The notes: generated by a model from the letters alone, not told the origin. A stretch of DNA of 64,000 bases from Linnemannia hyalina (GCA_019671135.1 JAHRHY010000016.1:62001-126000); one strand, 5' to 3'. Counted from the first letter of the stretch, positions 16,125 to 27,879 are shown. Numbers and translations are program-made.

Positions 16125-16207
16125 AAAAAAAAAAAAAGGACAAAAAAAAAAAAGACACAAAAAAAAAAAAAGACACAAAAAAAAAAAAAGACACAAAAAA
16201 AAAAAAA
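16125..16207 (+). repeat. A-tract tandem units at the retroelement insertion point
   Basis: Five runs of 12-13 A separated by GGAC once and then GACAC three times, a period of about 18 bp. The last run abuts the 5'-truncated retroelement copy at 16208. They could be successive poly(A) ends of extreme truncations, or slippage of one A-tail plus 5 bp. Confidence 0.8.
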
Positions 16208-16732
16208 GTTTGTTGGCTACCTGGAGGCGCAGGCCTCGGAGCTGATCTGGAAACCTCGGTGCTCCGCGACGATCGCGTGGGAACAAAGCCAGGGCATCTC
16301 TGCCAAGGACAAGACATCCAAGTACACAGGCCCCCGAGGTGACTGGAGTCAAGGATACGGTTACATCACGCACGATGGTTTCTGTCCGTGTGGCGCTTCG
16401 CTAGCCACACATGATGAAGGAAGGTGCCCTGGAGCGACCAAGGACCCACGCGCTGCTGACGAGCGGTTGTTGGAGAGTTTGTTAGGAAGGAGGAGGTTGT
16501 CAATGATGGAGAGGATGGGAAGAATCCCCTTCATTCGTATCTAGTTTTATTTTCTTCCGTTTAAGCTGTGAAGAGCAGCGACAATTGTTGCGCAGAGCCA
16601 GGTTCTGGACCGGACTGCGACTGGTGGATGGTGCACTGAAGAGTTTGGTCTGTAGTTCCCTTTTACTTCCAAATAACTTCTTTATGCTGTTTGTTAGAGA
16701 AATAAAATTGTGTAGGGAAAAAAAAAAAAAAA
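16208..16732 (+). mobile_element. 5'-truncated retroelement copy A with poly(A) tail
   Basis: Nearly identical to the 3' ends of the long copies at 27.9-33.7 kb. It starts inside the ORF at the codons for FVGYLEAQASELIWKPR, keeps the frame to the stop at 16542-16544 (ending MERMGRIPFIRI), then has the family's ~170-bp 3' UTR with AATAAA (about 16700) and an A15 tail. The abrupt 5' end and 3' poly(A) are the signature of target-primed reverse transcription. Confidence 0.9.
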
Positions 16733-16859
16733 GCTTCCAGAGCCAGGTTCTGGACCGGACCGCAACTCATAGATGGTGCACCGAGGAGTTTGGTCTGTAG
16801 TTTCCCATTACTTCCAAATGGCTTCTCTGCATCAGAAATATAATTGTATACCAAAAAAA
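16733..16859 (+). mobile_element. retroelement copy B, 3' UTR only
   Basis: Begins right after the tail of copy A and matches only the family's 3' UTR (CCAGGTTCTGGACCGGAC onward), with scattered substitutions, ending in a short A run. It is therefore an older, extremely truncated copy lying head-to-tail with copy A. Confidence 0.85.
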
Positions 16860-17015
16860 CGTCCAAACACAATCAAACATTCCCTCAGGGACATTGTCAT
16901 AAGTCTGTTCGTTCGCCTACCCTCTTTCTTTTCGAAACGCAGGAACATCGCCGCACTGTATTACTATCTCGTACTGGGCTCTATGTTGTTTTTCATGTTT
17001 TCAAAAGCTAGTTGT

Positions 17016-19296
17016 CTATGCGGCAGCCTTCTTGACTTTGGGTGCCTGGAGCTGAAGCCATTGAGCTGCAGCCTCCAGATCTGTCCGCTCGGCTTCGAGA
17101 GCCTTGACGCACCATTCTATTGTGTACTGTCCGCGCACGTCCTCCAGCAGTAACTCAGCCATCACTTTCTTCCTGGTCGTGCCTTCATCCACACAGAGCC
17201 ATGTCTTGTGTCCATCTGCTGCACCAACGCGGGCCTCCTTGAGAATACTCATCATCTCTGTCGCTGCACTAGTTGCATCCATCTGTCGACCGCGAGACGT
17301 TGCACAGTACTGGCTCCGACACCACTTGTTTCCGCACCCAGTCATCAGCTGCGCATGATACTTTCTCGCCAACCGCTGAACAAGCTTCTGGTTCTTGGGA
17401 TCCTCCGTCGGAACCCAGTAAGGTCCAAAGCACAACTGACAAAGTCCCAGGACGTTTGAGGTCGCTCCTTTGGACCGGACACAGTTTTGATTAGAGCAGA
17501 GTTGAGGCGTTGCTTGGCTCTGTCGCTGGTACTCGTGGTTCTGGGCATGAACCTGAACATCCTTGAGCGAAACCATTTGTGAGCACTTTTGACATTGAAT
17601 CGTCCTGTCGCCACAATAGGACTCGTGAGAGTGCAGCCCCCGCATCCGATCGCGTGCGTTCGAGGCAGGTCCTCCTTGCTGAACCAGAGTGTGACAGTAT
17701 CGACAGATGATGAATCGCTCTGAGCATGTCGTCCGACGGTGCTTGGCCAGCTCGGGCAGCGAAGGTGATTCGAATGATTCGCACGAACACTGATACCATC
17801 CATGAAAAATCTCCATATGCTTCTTCTTTTCCGAAACGTCTCCATGCTAACACCATACCAAAAAAAAATTGGAAAAATTGCGTTAGTATATACATGCGGA
17901 GAATATTAAATGATTACTTAATAACAGCGTCAATAAGTCAGACAAAGAAAGGTACCTTGTCGCAATGATCGCAGTGAAAGTGGTTGAGGAGATCTTCTTT
18001 TTTCATGACAAGACCGCACTTGTTGCACTTTGCGTTGTTACGGTGGCAGAAATTGCTGTGGAGCATCATGGTCCGCTCTGGAATCCATGAACCGCAGTTG
18101 GTGCACTCTTGATACCCCGGTGCATTCTTGTTGGGAATGTCTGCTGCTGCAGACAACGACGACGATCCTGATGGTGGTTCTGAGGAGTGCTCCTCGTTAT
18201 CCTGGTAATGAACTTGGATGCTGTAGATGGCTTCTCCTGCAGAACTAAACGCTGTCGAGGAGGAGGATCCAGAAGCGGCGACGGTAGTAGGCTCCCTTCC
18301 GTAGACGGCAATATGAATGACCTGCGAGTCCTGTTGGGTAGCATAATCCCGATCACCTGCTGGGATAATAATGACTCGAGGGCCGACAGACTCAAAGTTG
18401 GCCCAGAGGTGATCCTGCAGAGAGATGGGTAGTTTGGTGGACACTATCATATCCAAGTCACCAGGCTCCTGAACATGCACTGTAATCTCGATGCCCGACT
18501 TCCGGTTGGGAATGTCAACTGTCCACCTCTGGTATGCTTCTGGAGATACTCGACCTTGAGACTCGAAGCCAATCTTCAAAACATTATGTTGATTGTTTCC
18601 GCCTCTCCTGGATCCTTGTCCGTCCAAGATGCCGCTTGCAGACTGAGTTGTAGCGTCACCCATTTCAGTATCCAGTGGTTCGATGTCAACCTCCAGATCA
18701 GTGTCGGTAATACAGACGGCTTCTCCTGGTTCTGGTTTGAGCTCCTCAACAACAAATCCAAACTCCTTTGTTCCCTGATGGACTTTGAGAACTTCGCCTC
18801 GGGTGAGTGTTGTATAGTTAGACCGGAGACGTGCCTCGAGCAAAGCCCGGAAATCGAGAATCTCCATGTAATCGGCAGAGAGAGGACGGAACTTTGCCCA
18901 AGTACCCTTGGGGAGGGCAGCGTACTTGACCATGACCTGGTCGCCAGGAGTGAGGGCGAGCGAGGTCATCATCCAAGGTGGGAGATGGACTTGACCGTCG
19001 GCGGCAGAAAACTCTTTGACACCACCGTGAGTCAGTAGCCGGTTGGCAGGGTTGCGGATCTGGAAGGTGAGAGGTGAGGGCAGTTCTTGAGGTTTTATGG
19101 GTTCGTAAGGGTTGAACTGTGGTTGTGCCCATGAGGTGGGGTCGTAGTTTGGGTCTGGTTGGAGAGGCAGAAGCGGAGCAGAGGCATGGGCGTGGATGAT
19201 GGACTCGAGAGCGGCCTGGGGGAGGATGATCTTGTCGCCCTTCGATGTCTCTGCTGGTTGGCCGATGGTGAACGTAGCCGACCAATTGAACGACAT
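17016..19296 (-). CDS. UFD1-domain protein with C-terminal zinc fingers
   Basis: Two exons, 19296-17956 and 17846-17016, 723 residues; the 109-nt intron has GTACCT at the donor and TTAG at the acceptor. The first ~200 residues form a UFD1 domain (GDKIILPQAALESI, then TFQIRNP, GVKEFSAADGQVHLPPWMM and the hallmark KFRPLSADYMEILD), the ubiquitin-binding fold of the Cdc48/p97 cofactor Ufd1. The remainder differs from Ufd1 itself. From about residue 400 there are TRAF/XAF1-like paired Cys-His fingers (CTNCGSWIPERTMMLHSNFC, CNKCGLVMKKEDLLNHFHC, CRYCHTLV, CQKCSQMV), then a ~170-residue tail starting CSNQNCVRSKG with more Cys pairs. This order matches the plant PRLI-interacting factor K type, so a role in ubiquitin-dependent quality control is inferred. 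Host gene inside the mobile-element island. Confidence 0.85.
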
Positions 19297-19852
19297 TTGG
19301 AATGAGTGTAGACGATTAGTGAATGGATTGAGAGCGAGGGAGAGCGAGAGAGAGAGAGAGAGAGAACGTGTGAGTGTGTATGTGGTAAGAGTGATAAGTG
19401 TTGAGAAGGAAGAAGAAGAGGAAGAAGAAGAGTGAAGAGGCGAAGAAGAATGAAGAAGAAGAATAAAGAAAAAGAAGAGAGGACAATTAGAGCTTAAGTA
19501 TTCTTTCTGTGTTTGTCAGCAGCATATCCGTCATTCGCTGAAATGAACATGCCAGAAGCGTGCGTGTGCAACAAGTCACACCAACATAACCAACATAAAA
19601 AACGACGAAGACAGACACGAATCGATTCACACCCTCTTGTCAACACAAGCAACAAAATTGATTTTTGTGTCCATTTTGGGCCATTATGTTCCATAGTAAA
19701 AACGACAGGACATGAGGCCATTTTGAGGGTTTAGCACACTTGTGGTGTCCAAATGACTATTTGACGCTTTTATCCCCCCCATGCCCTCTTTGTACATCCT
19801 CTTCTTTTTTCCTCCCACACAACCCCAACAACGCTCTCTCTCTCCTCTTTCT

Positions 19853-19885
<33 letters not shown>

Positions 19886-19925
19886 ATACACACACACACA
19901 CACCGACAACCTACCAACAACAACA
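19297..19925. other. low-complexity intergenic region with CA microsatellite
   Basis: GA-rich repeats (19340-19480) close to the UFD1-like start, then unremarkable sequence, then a (CA)n microsatellite at about 19853-19910 directly before the recombinase start codon. It is the likely shared 5' region of two divergent genes. Confidence 0.6.
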
Positions 19926-22900
19926 ATGTCGACGATATCATCCCAGCTCCAACCGACAGAGACAAACAAGAAACAAAACAGAGGAGCAAAGAGAAAGTCA
20001 AGGCCTTCTCTCCCTCCCACAACAAGAGCAACAACAAGAGCAACCCTTCCTTCTTCAGCGAAGAGGAGAAAAACTCAAAGCTTGCACCTCGACCAACCAA
20101 CTCCAAGTGAGGATCCTTATCGGCCTATCCCGTTATCGTCCATGACAGACCAGGAGCTGGCTCAGGCACGCAAGACCTCCGCGAAGGCAGTACTGGATAC
20201 AATCTTGGCTAACAAGAACCCAAGCTCCACTGCGAAGCAGTATCAATATTATATCCGCCATTGGCAGGTAACCCTTTCGCCTAGCTTTTGTCTATCAGTC
20301 ATTTTCTTTTCTCCATCTGCGTCAACATCAACATCGTATTGCAAGCAAGTTGTCGCTCAAACGTCAACGTCACATACATATACATTACATTTGCATACGC
20401 ATCTACTAATCGTGCGTTCTCACATAATATAATACTACCTGTAGACATTTTGTGATGAACTCTACGATGGTGACTACAGCGTTGATGGACCGCGAATTCT
20501 CGCCTACTTTACATCCGTCGTGTTCAATCGCACAGTCGTGAGGCACATCTCTGCCAAAGCTGGATATTATGGCCCAATCGGACGAGGCCCACATCAAGCG
20601 CTTATTCCGCCAGGTCAAGAGGAGGAAGAAGTGCAGGAACGGGAGTTGGAAGAGCAGGAACAGGAGTTAGAGGAGCAGGAGTTGGGGGAGCAGGAGGAAG
20701 AGGAGGAGCAGGAGCAGGAGGGGGAGGAGGAGGGGGAGGAGGATGATTGTGACCCGAAACATCTGTGTCTTTCTGAGCCGATCCCTCCTTGGACAGCATT
20801 GAATCCACCCTCCAACGTGGATCCTGTTGAGTGGCAGATCAATATTGCCTTGCAGGGCGACACAGATACTCCGCCGGAGGAAACTAGCCTGATCTTTCGC
20901 TCTAGTGCACAGAAGAGTACCAGTGCCTCCAACCCGATGCCCAATATCATTAGTAATTATCACGACAAGGAACAAGGTACGTTTGTTTCTTTTTGTTTTC
21001 ACTACAATACGCCGAGAGATATAAAAGTATCAAAGCTGTCACCTACACGCCATATGACTTACCCCAAGTGTTGCCTTTTTCATTATCATAGTATTTAATA
21101 ACGCCGCGACTGACGAGATTGGTCGGGCTGTAGTACATGTTCCCCTGGCGCTAGGCTCGGTAGAGAATGTCAGGAAAGCACTTCAATACTTGTGGAAACA
21201 CCAGTGTCGAACGGAGGTGCCTTATCCTAATCCGGCATCCAATCCTAGACAGTATATTCCTCTGAGCGAGGCTATCAGCGACTATGGAGTTGACCTGGTC
21301 TACGGCAAGGTATCGACGGGAACAACACGCAACCCAACATACCTCATCCGCAACCCATACAGCGAAAAATTGTTCCTTCGTATGCTTTGTTACGCCTGGC
21401 GCATGCTCCCTCTACGCCAAACTCAAGGAAAGCGCGCCTATACTCGCACGAGGCGATTCCAGTATATACGAGAGCGCCTTTGTCTGCTTGCTCGGCACCA
21501 TATGCTGCTACGCGATGAGGATCTCCGGAACCTCAACCTGGCCAACACATTCAACATACAAACCATGCATCCTGCTCCTGGATCCACACTGGCCTCCGGC
21601 GTTGTGTTCTGCATCACTAGAGGCAAAACAAATCGCAAAGGTGTAGAGCTGTACGCAACAGCTTATCGCCACAAGAACTTCCTTCGATGCACTCTAGGAG
21701 GTTTTGCATTCTACATGCTTGAGCGCTTCCAGGTAGGCGAATCACCTTTTCTCGTGTTGAAAATATAGTAAGATCGTTTCCTTATTCCATCTTTTATGTG
21801 TCTAGGTGAAAATTGACACGTTATAACTCCTTCGCTCTTCTCTTTCTTTTAGGTCGAAGAGGAGCCTGTGCCCAGATTTGATTGCCCAGATGCGTGGTTC
21901 AATATCAAGGTCTTGACTGCGAGCGGTACATCCAAAGAGCGCGAAATCCACCGAGAGGAAGCGCTTCAAGGTGATACCCAAATGGACGCGACCTCAGCTG
22001 TCATGCAGGCTTGCGACGTCTATTCGACCGAACTAACGCACGCTGGGCGCCATGCTGGGGTCTCGGAAGCATATGAGAGAGGGTTGAGTCTGGCTGACAT
22101 TCGTCACCTAGGGCGGTGGGTTATGGGACAAATGGAGAACTTTTACGCTCCGAAGAATACCACCAGAGGCGCTTTCTGTATGGCTCATTTCGGCCCCTGT
22201 GAACCATACTTCCTGGAACGCGATCTGGTTACCCCCCCTCTCGACCTTCAACGCCGCTTATTCCCTTGGATCGAGCAAGTATTTGACTCTGATATGCCTG
22301 AGAAGGCTGCAACTTGGCGCTTGGAATGCGACAAGGAAATGCTTGGTGTGGACCCCGATATCGCCACCAACGAGGACATTTTTTGGAATCAGCCTGACAG
22401 GACAACATCAACTACTAGGCTCACTCGGGCGTTCATCACCGATGCTCTAATCGCACGGATCGGCTTCCTCAAGCTACTGGTTCGACTACGACGTGTTATT
22501 CTTCAGGATGCCGTTCTGTTTTTGAAGCCTAATGATGATGGCTTGTCGCTCTCCAATCCCCTCCTTGAGTCCTTACCGGATATCTTCAACTGTCGGTTAT
22601 TTGTTGATTTTCAGCACGATCTGCTGAGCTCAATGGAGGACCATCGCAAGCAAGCATCCCTCGTCCGTACTGAGATCCCAGTCAACGCCCAAACTATGGT
22701 TACAGCGATCAACAATTTGGCCCAACATTCGAGCGCTGTGAGCCAGAAGGTGGACGGCTTTACCCAGGAGATGAAAGGTACGGTGGACAGACTCGCCCTG
22801 GACATGAATGGCACGGTGGACAGGCTCGCCCAGGTCATGAGTAGGAAGGTGGACAGGCTAGCGGAGACATTGATGGAGGTGAGGCAAGAAGTGTTTTGGA

Positions 22901-23125
22901 CTCAGTCCTCACAGGAACAGCTCAATGCCGCTCGACAACCACATAGGGACCAAGCCGCTCGTTGGCTCTCAGCTCAGCCTATTTTACAACCTCATCAGAA
23001 TAATCCACCAGGCTCTTCGCCTTTTGTTGGCCCAAGCCTCAACCCCGCATCAGCTTCACTTCAGAATATCCAAAACCTTGCTCTACAACTCCTACAGGTC
23101 GTTTTAACTCAACAGCAACGGCCTC

Positions 23126-23165
<40 letters not shown>

Positions 23166-23535
23166 GCAGCAGCAGCAGGATCAGGAGCAAGAGCAGGAGC
23201 AAGCAGTCCTATTGGATCCTAAGATACGAGGATATATCATGCGTGCTGATAGCAAGCAGTTCACGATCAGGCAGATGTGGGATGAATTTCACGGTCCAGT
23301 CAGCGAGGCAAAAGAGCAAGACCCGGCATGGCCGTATACTAGTGCACGCAGCAAGCTCTTCAGGCGGAGACGCCAAATGGTTGAGTTGCTGAAACAAATG
23401 GCCGTGTACAAAGGTCAACCCGTAGAAAAGGTCATCGACGAAACGTCCGAGCGTTGTGAGGGCTTTACCATCAATGCCATTCGACTGTTGCTCCTGGCTG
23501 AAAAGAAAGAAAAAAACATAGTCATACAAACATAA
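19926..23535 (+). CDS. Crypton-type tyrosine recombinase with GCR1_C-like end
   Basis: Four exons, 19926-20267, 20445-20976, 21092-21732 and 21853-23535, in frame throughout, 1065 residues. Cryptons move by a tyrosine recombinase acting on circular DNA. A core-binding part (TAKQYQYYIRHW; TFCDELYDGDY) precedes a long Glu/Gln-rich insert. The catalytic half shows a box I candidate Arg in LLRDEDLRNLNL (about 429), Lys in TRGKTNRKG, the HxxR motif in THAGRHAG (about 567), HLGRW (about 589) and the nucleophile Tyr in MENFYAPK (about 602). A coiled stretch and poly-Q (CAA repeat) follow. The C-terminus (about 960-1055) contains TIRQMWDEF and a WPYTSARSKLFRRRRQMVELL run, like the GCR1_C DNA-binding domain of CryptonF elements. 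All key residues are present and there is no stop. It may be an active element or a domesticated gene. Confidence 0.82.
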
Positions 23536-24080
23536 TACGCACGATATAAAGCATATTAGCCAACATTCAAACTGTATCTCCTTTCCTTTCTATCAGAGTT
23601 TAGGTAAGTGTGCAACTACCGGGTGTGCAGGAAGAGGGTGGAAAAGGCATCGAGATGGCAACGAGGATGATGGGAAAGAGAGAAGGAAAGAGAGTAAGGG
23701 AGTGATAGAGAGAAAGAGAGACAAAAAAGAGAAAGAGGCACAGAGAGTGTGTGTGTGTGAGTGAGAGAAGAAAAGAGAGAAAGAAAGACAGAGAAAGCGA
23801 TGGCGGTGTGATATTTCTACGCGTTTCTACAACACTTCCCAACACCAAAACGACTCGACTCGACTCGGAATCCTGGTTCAAAATGCTAATTGACTCCACT
23901 TATCCTCCAAATGCGAGAGGATTCCCCTATCCAACCATAAATTGGGTCCAGTTATTCTTGTGAACAGCAGTGGACACAGATTTCAAAAATGGACACAATT
24001 TTCGAAAAAGGGGCTCACACATATGTTAACCACTGGACACAATCTGGACGCACGTCCAAATGTTTTACCTTCTGATCCAC
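23536..24080. other. intergenic, GA-rich then GGACACA motifs
   Basis: A purine-rich microsatellite (GA/GAAA, about 23690-23800) is followed by AT-rich sequence with repeated GGACACA/GGACGCA motifs at 23971-24055. No gene recognised. The right edge of the Crypton, which would lack terminal inverted repeats, probably lies here. Confidence 0.5.
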
Positions 24081-24518
24081 AATCTATTTGACAACCCGGG
24101 TTGTTCGTTTTATTCAACAACCCAACGTATTTTGCATGCTAAGTCCATGGACAACCTATTTTTCTTTAAAGTCAATACATCGATGTTTTTTGTTGCAGCG
24201 TCTTCGTTTTTTATCATCCACATCATTGATAAAGCCCTTTCAACCATCGAATGCCATCACCAGCCAAAATTATGTCTTCATCACCACCACACACGTAAAA
24301 AAACGGTATTTTCGTATAAAAAGCATCTTAACAACCGCTTTGAACAACGTGGGAGTCGTGCTCCATAAAGAAGTGGCGAAAACAAGCGCTACTGCAAGTG
24401 TTTGGTGTCATCTTCCATGGTATCATCAAAAAAAGATGAAAAAGTGCTTACATGGACTTAGCACGCAAACGTGTTCGGTTGTTGAATAAAACGAACAACC
24501 CGGGTTGTCAAATAGATT
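24081..24518. mobile_element. MITE with 42-bp perfect terminal inverted repeats
   Basis: The first 42 bp (24081-24122, starting AATCTATTTGACAACC) are the exact reverse complement of 24477-24518. Weaker pairing extends to about 70 bp through GCTAAGTCCAT on both sides. Each arm contains the palindrome ACAACCCGGGTTGT. Length is 438 bp with no coding content. ATCCA occurs just outside both ends and may be a 5-bp target duplication if the terminal base is mismatched. Confidence 0.88.
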
Positions 24519-24680
24519 AATCCAACAAAAAAACGATCCTTCTAAGAGATATTGCCACCTAGTATGAAGAGACATCAAACAGTGTTTCTAACCAATTTTT
24601 TTTGACCGAATTAACCGGTTAACCGACTAAATGGTTAACCAAAAATATTGCCAGTCAATTGACCGTTTTTTTGACCGTCT

Positions 24681-24862
24681 TTTAACCGATTAATCAATTG
24701 ACCGATTAATCAATTGACCGATTAATCAATTGACCGATTAATCAATTGACCGATTAATCAATTGACCGATTAACCCATTGACCGATTAACCCATTGACTG
24801 AATAACCCATTGACCGATCAACCCATTGACCGATTAACCCATTGACCGATTAACCCATTGAT
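24681..24862. repeat. 16-bp subterminal tandem repeat of the hAT element
   Basis: About eleven copies of a 16-bp unit. The first five read ACCGATTAATCAATTG and the later ones ACCGATTAACCCATTG. Similar single units (ACCGATTAACCGATTG, ACCGATCAACCATTTG) occur at the other end near 27623-27655. They are probably transposase-binding sites. Confidence 0.9.
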
Positions 24863-25046
24863 CGATCAAGTACGCGTCATCATCGTCCCGAACCGAAAGG
24901 TCTAAGCGCGTCCACAATATGTATTAAGCCAACAGCGCGCTGGTGCTTTCTTCTTTCTTTACCCATTTATTTCCCCTCTTATCCACATATATCCCTCGCC
25001 CTTCACACATATCTCCCACCCTTCACACGCAACAACATTCACAAGT

Positions 25047-27542
25047 ATGGAACAGCCAAGCCATACAAACAAACGACCATTATTCGATGGAGGGTCCTCC
25101 TCATCAAAGCGCCAGCAGCAAGAGGCACCCTTCTCCACCAGACCAACAACTACCTTCCCTTCCTCCTCCTCGTCTTCTTGCTCAAGTGGCGCTTCCCTCT
25201 TGCCTCCAAAACATCAGCGTCCTCGTCCTCTTCGTCGTTTGCGATTGCAGCATCCAACCCATCTATTGAGCCTTCATGCGACACACCAACTCACAATAAC
25301 AACAACACGCCCTCAACAATCTCAACAACCATCGAATTTGATCCCTCATTCTCGGATCGTCCCCTAGAGGAGCAAAGTGACGATGACGATCTATGGAATG
25401 ACGACGATGCAGATAACCCTTCACATGCTGATGATGGCGACCTGTTCTCGGATACATCACTCACTCCTTCCACTTCGATCAGTCAACAGGCTGGTGCACT
25501 CAAAACGGTCCCAAGTAAGCACTATCTTCTGTGCAAGCCTTCTACTGCAGCTTAACGTAAATGTTCTTTTCGATTATACATGCTAATACTTCACTGTCTA
25601 TACTTCGTAGAAGCCTACCGGAAGTACTATAAATCCAGCAGAGTGAAGACCGAAGAAGGCACTTATGAAAACAAATTCATATGCAGAATGTGCAACAAGC
25701 CACTGTCCCCCAATAACGCATCTCATTCACTCGAGTATCATTTGAACACGCACCGGCCCGACAAAGGCAAAGGAACAACTGACAATGGAGTTTCAGGACA
25801 GCAAGGTGTTGGAGGCGGTCTTGTACAAACAACTCTCACTGGAACCTCAACAACCGTTCAAAAGAAGGAGGCGATCATCAAGGCCGCTTTAACTTGGGTT
25901 GTCACAGCCTATATACCCTTCTCGACTTTCGACTCCGACTCGTTTCACGCCCTTGTCCACTTGATCAATCCAATCATCAGTATGCCCTGTGCAGCTACGA
26001 TTCGCGACAGGTTGCACAACTATCGTCTTGGACTTCAGGAGAGAATCGAGCAGCTCCTTTCCAACACATTCAAAGTGGGATCGATGACCGTCGATGACTG
26101 GACCTCCGATAGCAATCGCCCTTTTATGGGGATAACCCTGCATTGGCTTGACAGCGAGTTCAAAGGATACGAATGTACATTGGATCTTGTCCCCCACCCA
26201 TACCCTCACAATGGAGAGTCGATTGCCAAGTTGATTAGTAAGTGAGGAATTGAGGACGTGTGTCTTTAATATCATTTAAGCATTTTTTTTTTCCACATTT
26301 ACATTGGAAGAAAAGCAATTCTAACCATTTTTTTTAACTTCGGGCGAAATAGAAGAGACAAGCGAGCATTGGAAGGTCCAAGGTTCGATTGCGGCACTGA
26401 CGACCGATAACGCCTCAGTAATGATCAATGCTGCGGGAGGGGCGGGATTAGAACGGCTGCCCTGTGCTTGTCATATCTTGCACAATTCGGTCAAGGCTGC
26501 ACTCGAGAGGCAGGAGCGACTGAACAGTATTATGATCAAGCTTCACCAACTTGCCTCATTCTTTCATCGCAGTCCCAAAATGGCGCAGGCTCTTGAGCTT
26601 GAGCAGGTACGACTGAACAGGACACCGCAACTCAAGGTCATTATGGACGTGGAAACTCGGTGGAACAGTTCTCTGGCCATGTTACGACGGATGGTTGAGC
26701 TCAAGGTACCGATGGCGGCGGTTCGTACGGCGTTGCGTCAGATGCCGGACGAGCAGGAGAACCTCGCAACTATGAATGACATTTACCCGGGGAACAACGA
26801 ATGGAGAACGGTGGATTTGATCATTGATGCTCTAAGCGTCTTTGAGGACGCCACTCTGCTATTCAGCTCTTCCGATTATGGACTCGCTGCATCCATGTTC
26901 CCTTGGATGACCATGTTGTTGTTTGAAATGGAGGAGAATTTTTCTGGAATCGAGGAAGTGGAGACCCTGCGAAGCAACCTTCAACTTGAGATAGGAAACC
27001 GTGTCAGGGAATCGGATATCTTGATTAAGGCCTCGTTCTTTCACCCAACATTCAACCTGCTCTACAAACAATGCAACGAGGAGAACTTTGACGCCCTCAA
27101 GGACCTACTGCGCAGAGAGATGGCAAGATATCGCGCCACCCGTCAACGCCCCTGTCCAACCAGCAGGAGAAAAACCGACTCACAAATTGGCAAGGGCGAT
27201 GCAACGGCTTTATGACATGCAAAACACAGGAGTCAATGGAGACAACATAACGACGCACCAGGAGATGAACTCGACCGATATTTCCAGTGTGTTCAATGCC
27301 AGGATTTCAAAATCAACCCTTTGGATTGGTGGAGGCAACGCGATACAGTCTTTCCCGTTATGGCACAGTTGGCTCGAAAGTATCTGTCAATCCCTGCAGC
27401 ATCAGTCGCGCCCGAGAGAATGTTCAGCATTGCAGGAAACTTTGTCACAGCCAAACGTAACCGGCTGACCGACGAGGGTGTCAGTGACCTTGTTTTTAGT
27501 AACAATGCATTGAAGACTCTACAGAAAGCAAGCAAGAAATGA
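25047..27542 (+). pseudogene. hAT transposase, decayed
   Basis: Coding pieces in order: an N-terminal Ser/Gln-rich part from ATG 25047; an acidic part to about 25515 followed by an intron (GTAAGC to TAG, about 25516-25610); a BED-type zinc finger (CRMCNKPLSPNNASHSLEYH) and DDE first Asp in VDDWTSDSNRPF in the second exon; an intron at about 26240-26352; then TTDNASVM with the second Asp, CACHILHNSVKAAL, DVETRWNSS, and the hAT dimerisation domain DWWRQRDTVFPVMAQLARKY with ERMFSIAG at 27321-27542. Lesions: the frame of the first ~50 residues differs from the frame that continues after about 25200, so there is a 1-nt indel. A TGA at 27213-27215 lies in the final frame just before the dimerisation domain; the local reading also hints at two compensating indels between about 27130 and 27250. 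Confidence 0.85.
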
Positions 27543-27742
27543 AATAAAACAATAAGCAATCATACCATTATACCTTATTATTATTCTTGCCCTACCCAAG
27601 GTCTCTTCTAGGTCCTATTATAACCGATTAACCGATTGACCGATCAACCATTTGACAGATTAGCCAGTTAACCTAAATCGGTTAACTGTCAATTGACCCA
27701 AAAAAAATCGGTTAAAAACCTTGACATCAAAAGGAAAAGATT

Positions 27743-27814
27743 TGGAGCAGTAGGGGATTGAACCCTAGGCCTCTCGCATGCAAAGCGAGCGCTCTACCAC
27801 TGAGCTACAACCCC
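27743..27814 (-). tRNA. tRNA-Ala (anticodon TGC)
   Basis: Complete 72-nt cloverleaf on the minus strand: acceptor GGGGTTG with CTGCTCC plus discriminator A (near-complete pairing), D-arm GCTCAGTGGTAGAGC, anticodon arm CTCGC-TTTGCAT-GCGAG with anticodon TGC, and T-arm TAGGGTTCAATCCCCTA. No intron. It is hemmed in by the hAT element on its 3' side and retroelement copy C on its 5' side. Confidence 0.96.
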
Positions 27815-27879
27815 AAATTTCACTTACGATTGTAGTGAATTGCCACCCCTATATTCACCACTTTCCCTTTTTCTTCTTT

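Larger units (their letters stand above)
24580..27723 (+). mobile_element. hAT DNA transposon with perfect 8-bp TSD
   Basis: The element is bounded by the direct repeat ACATCAAA at 24572-24579 and 27724-27731. Its ends start CAGTGTTTCTAACC (left) and CAAGGTTTTTAACC (right, reverse complement), followed on both sides by a purine plus ATTTTTTTTG. An 8-bp duplication, CA-starting short TIRs and a BED/DDE/dimerisation transposase define hAT. Length is 3144 bp. The right end lies only 11 bp outside the 3' end of tRNA-Ala, counting the TSD. Confidence 0.93.
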
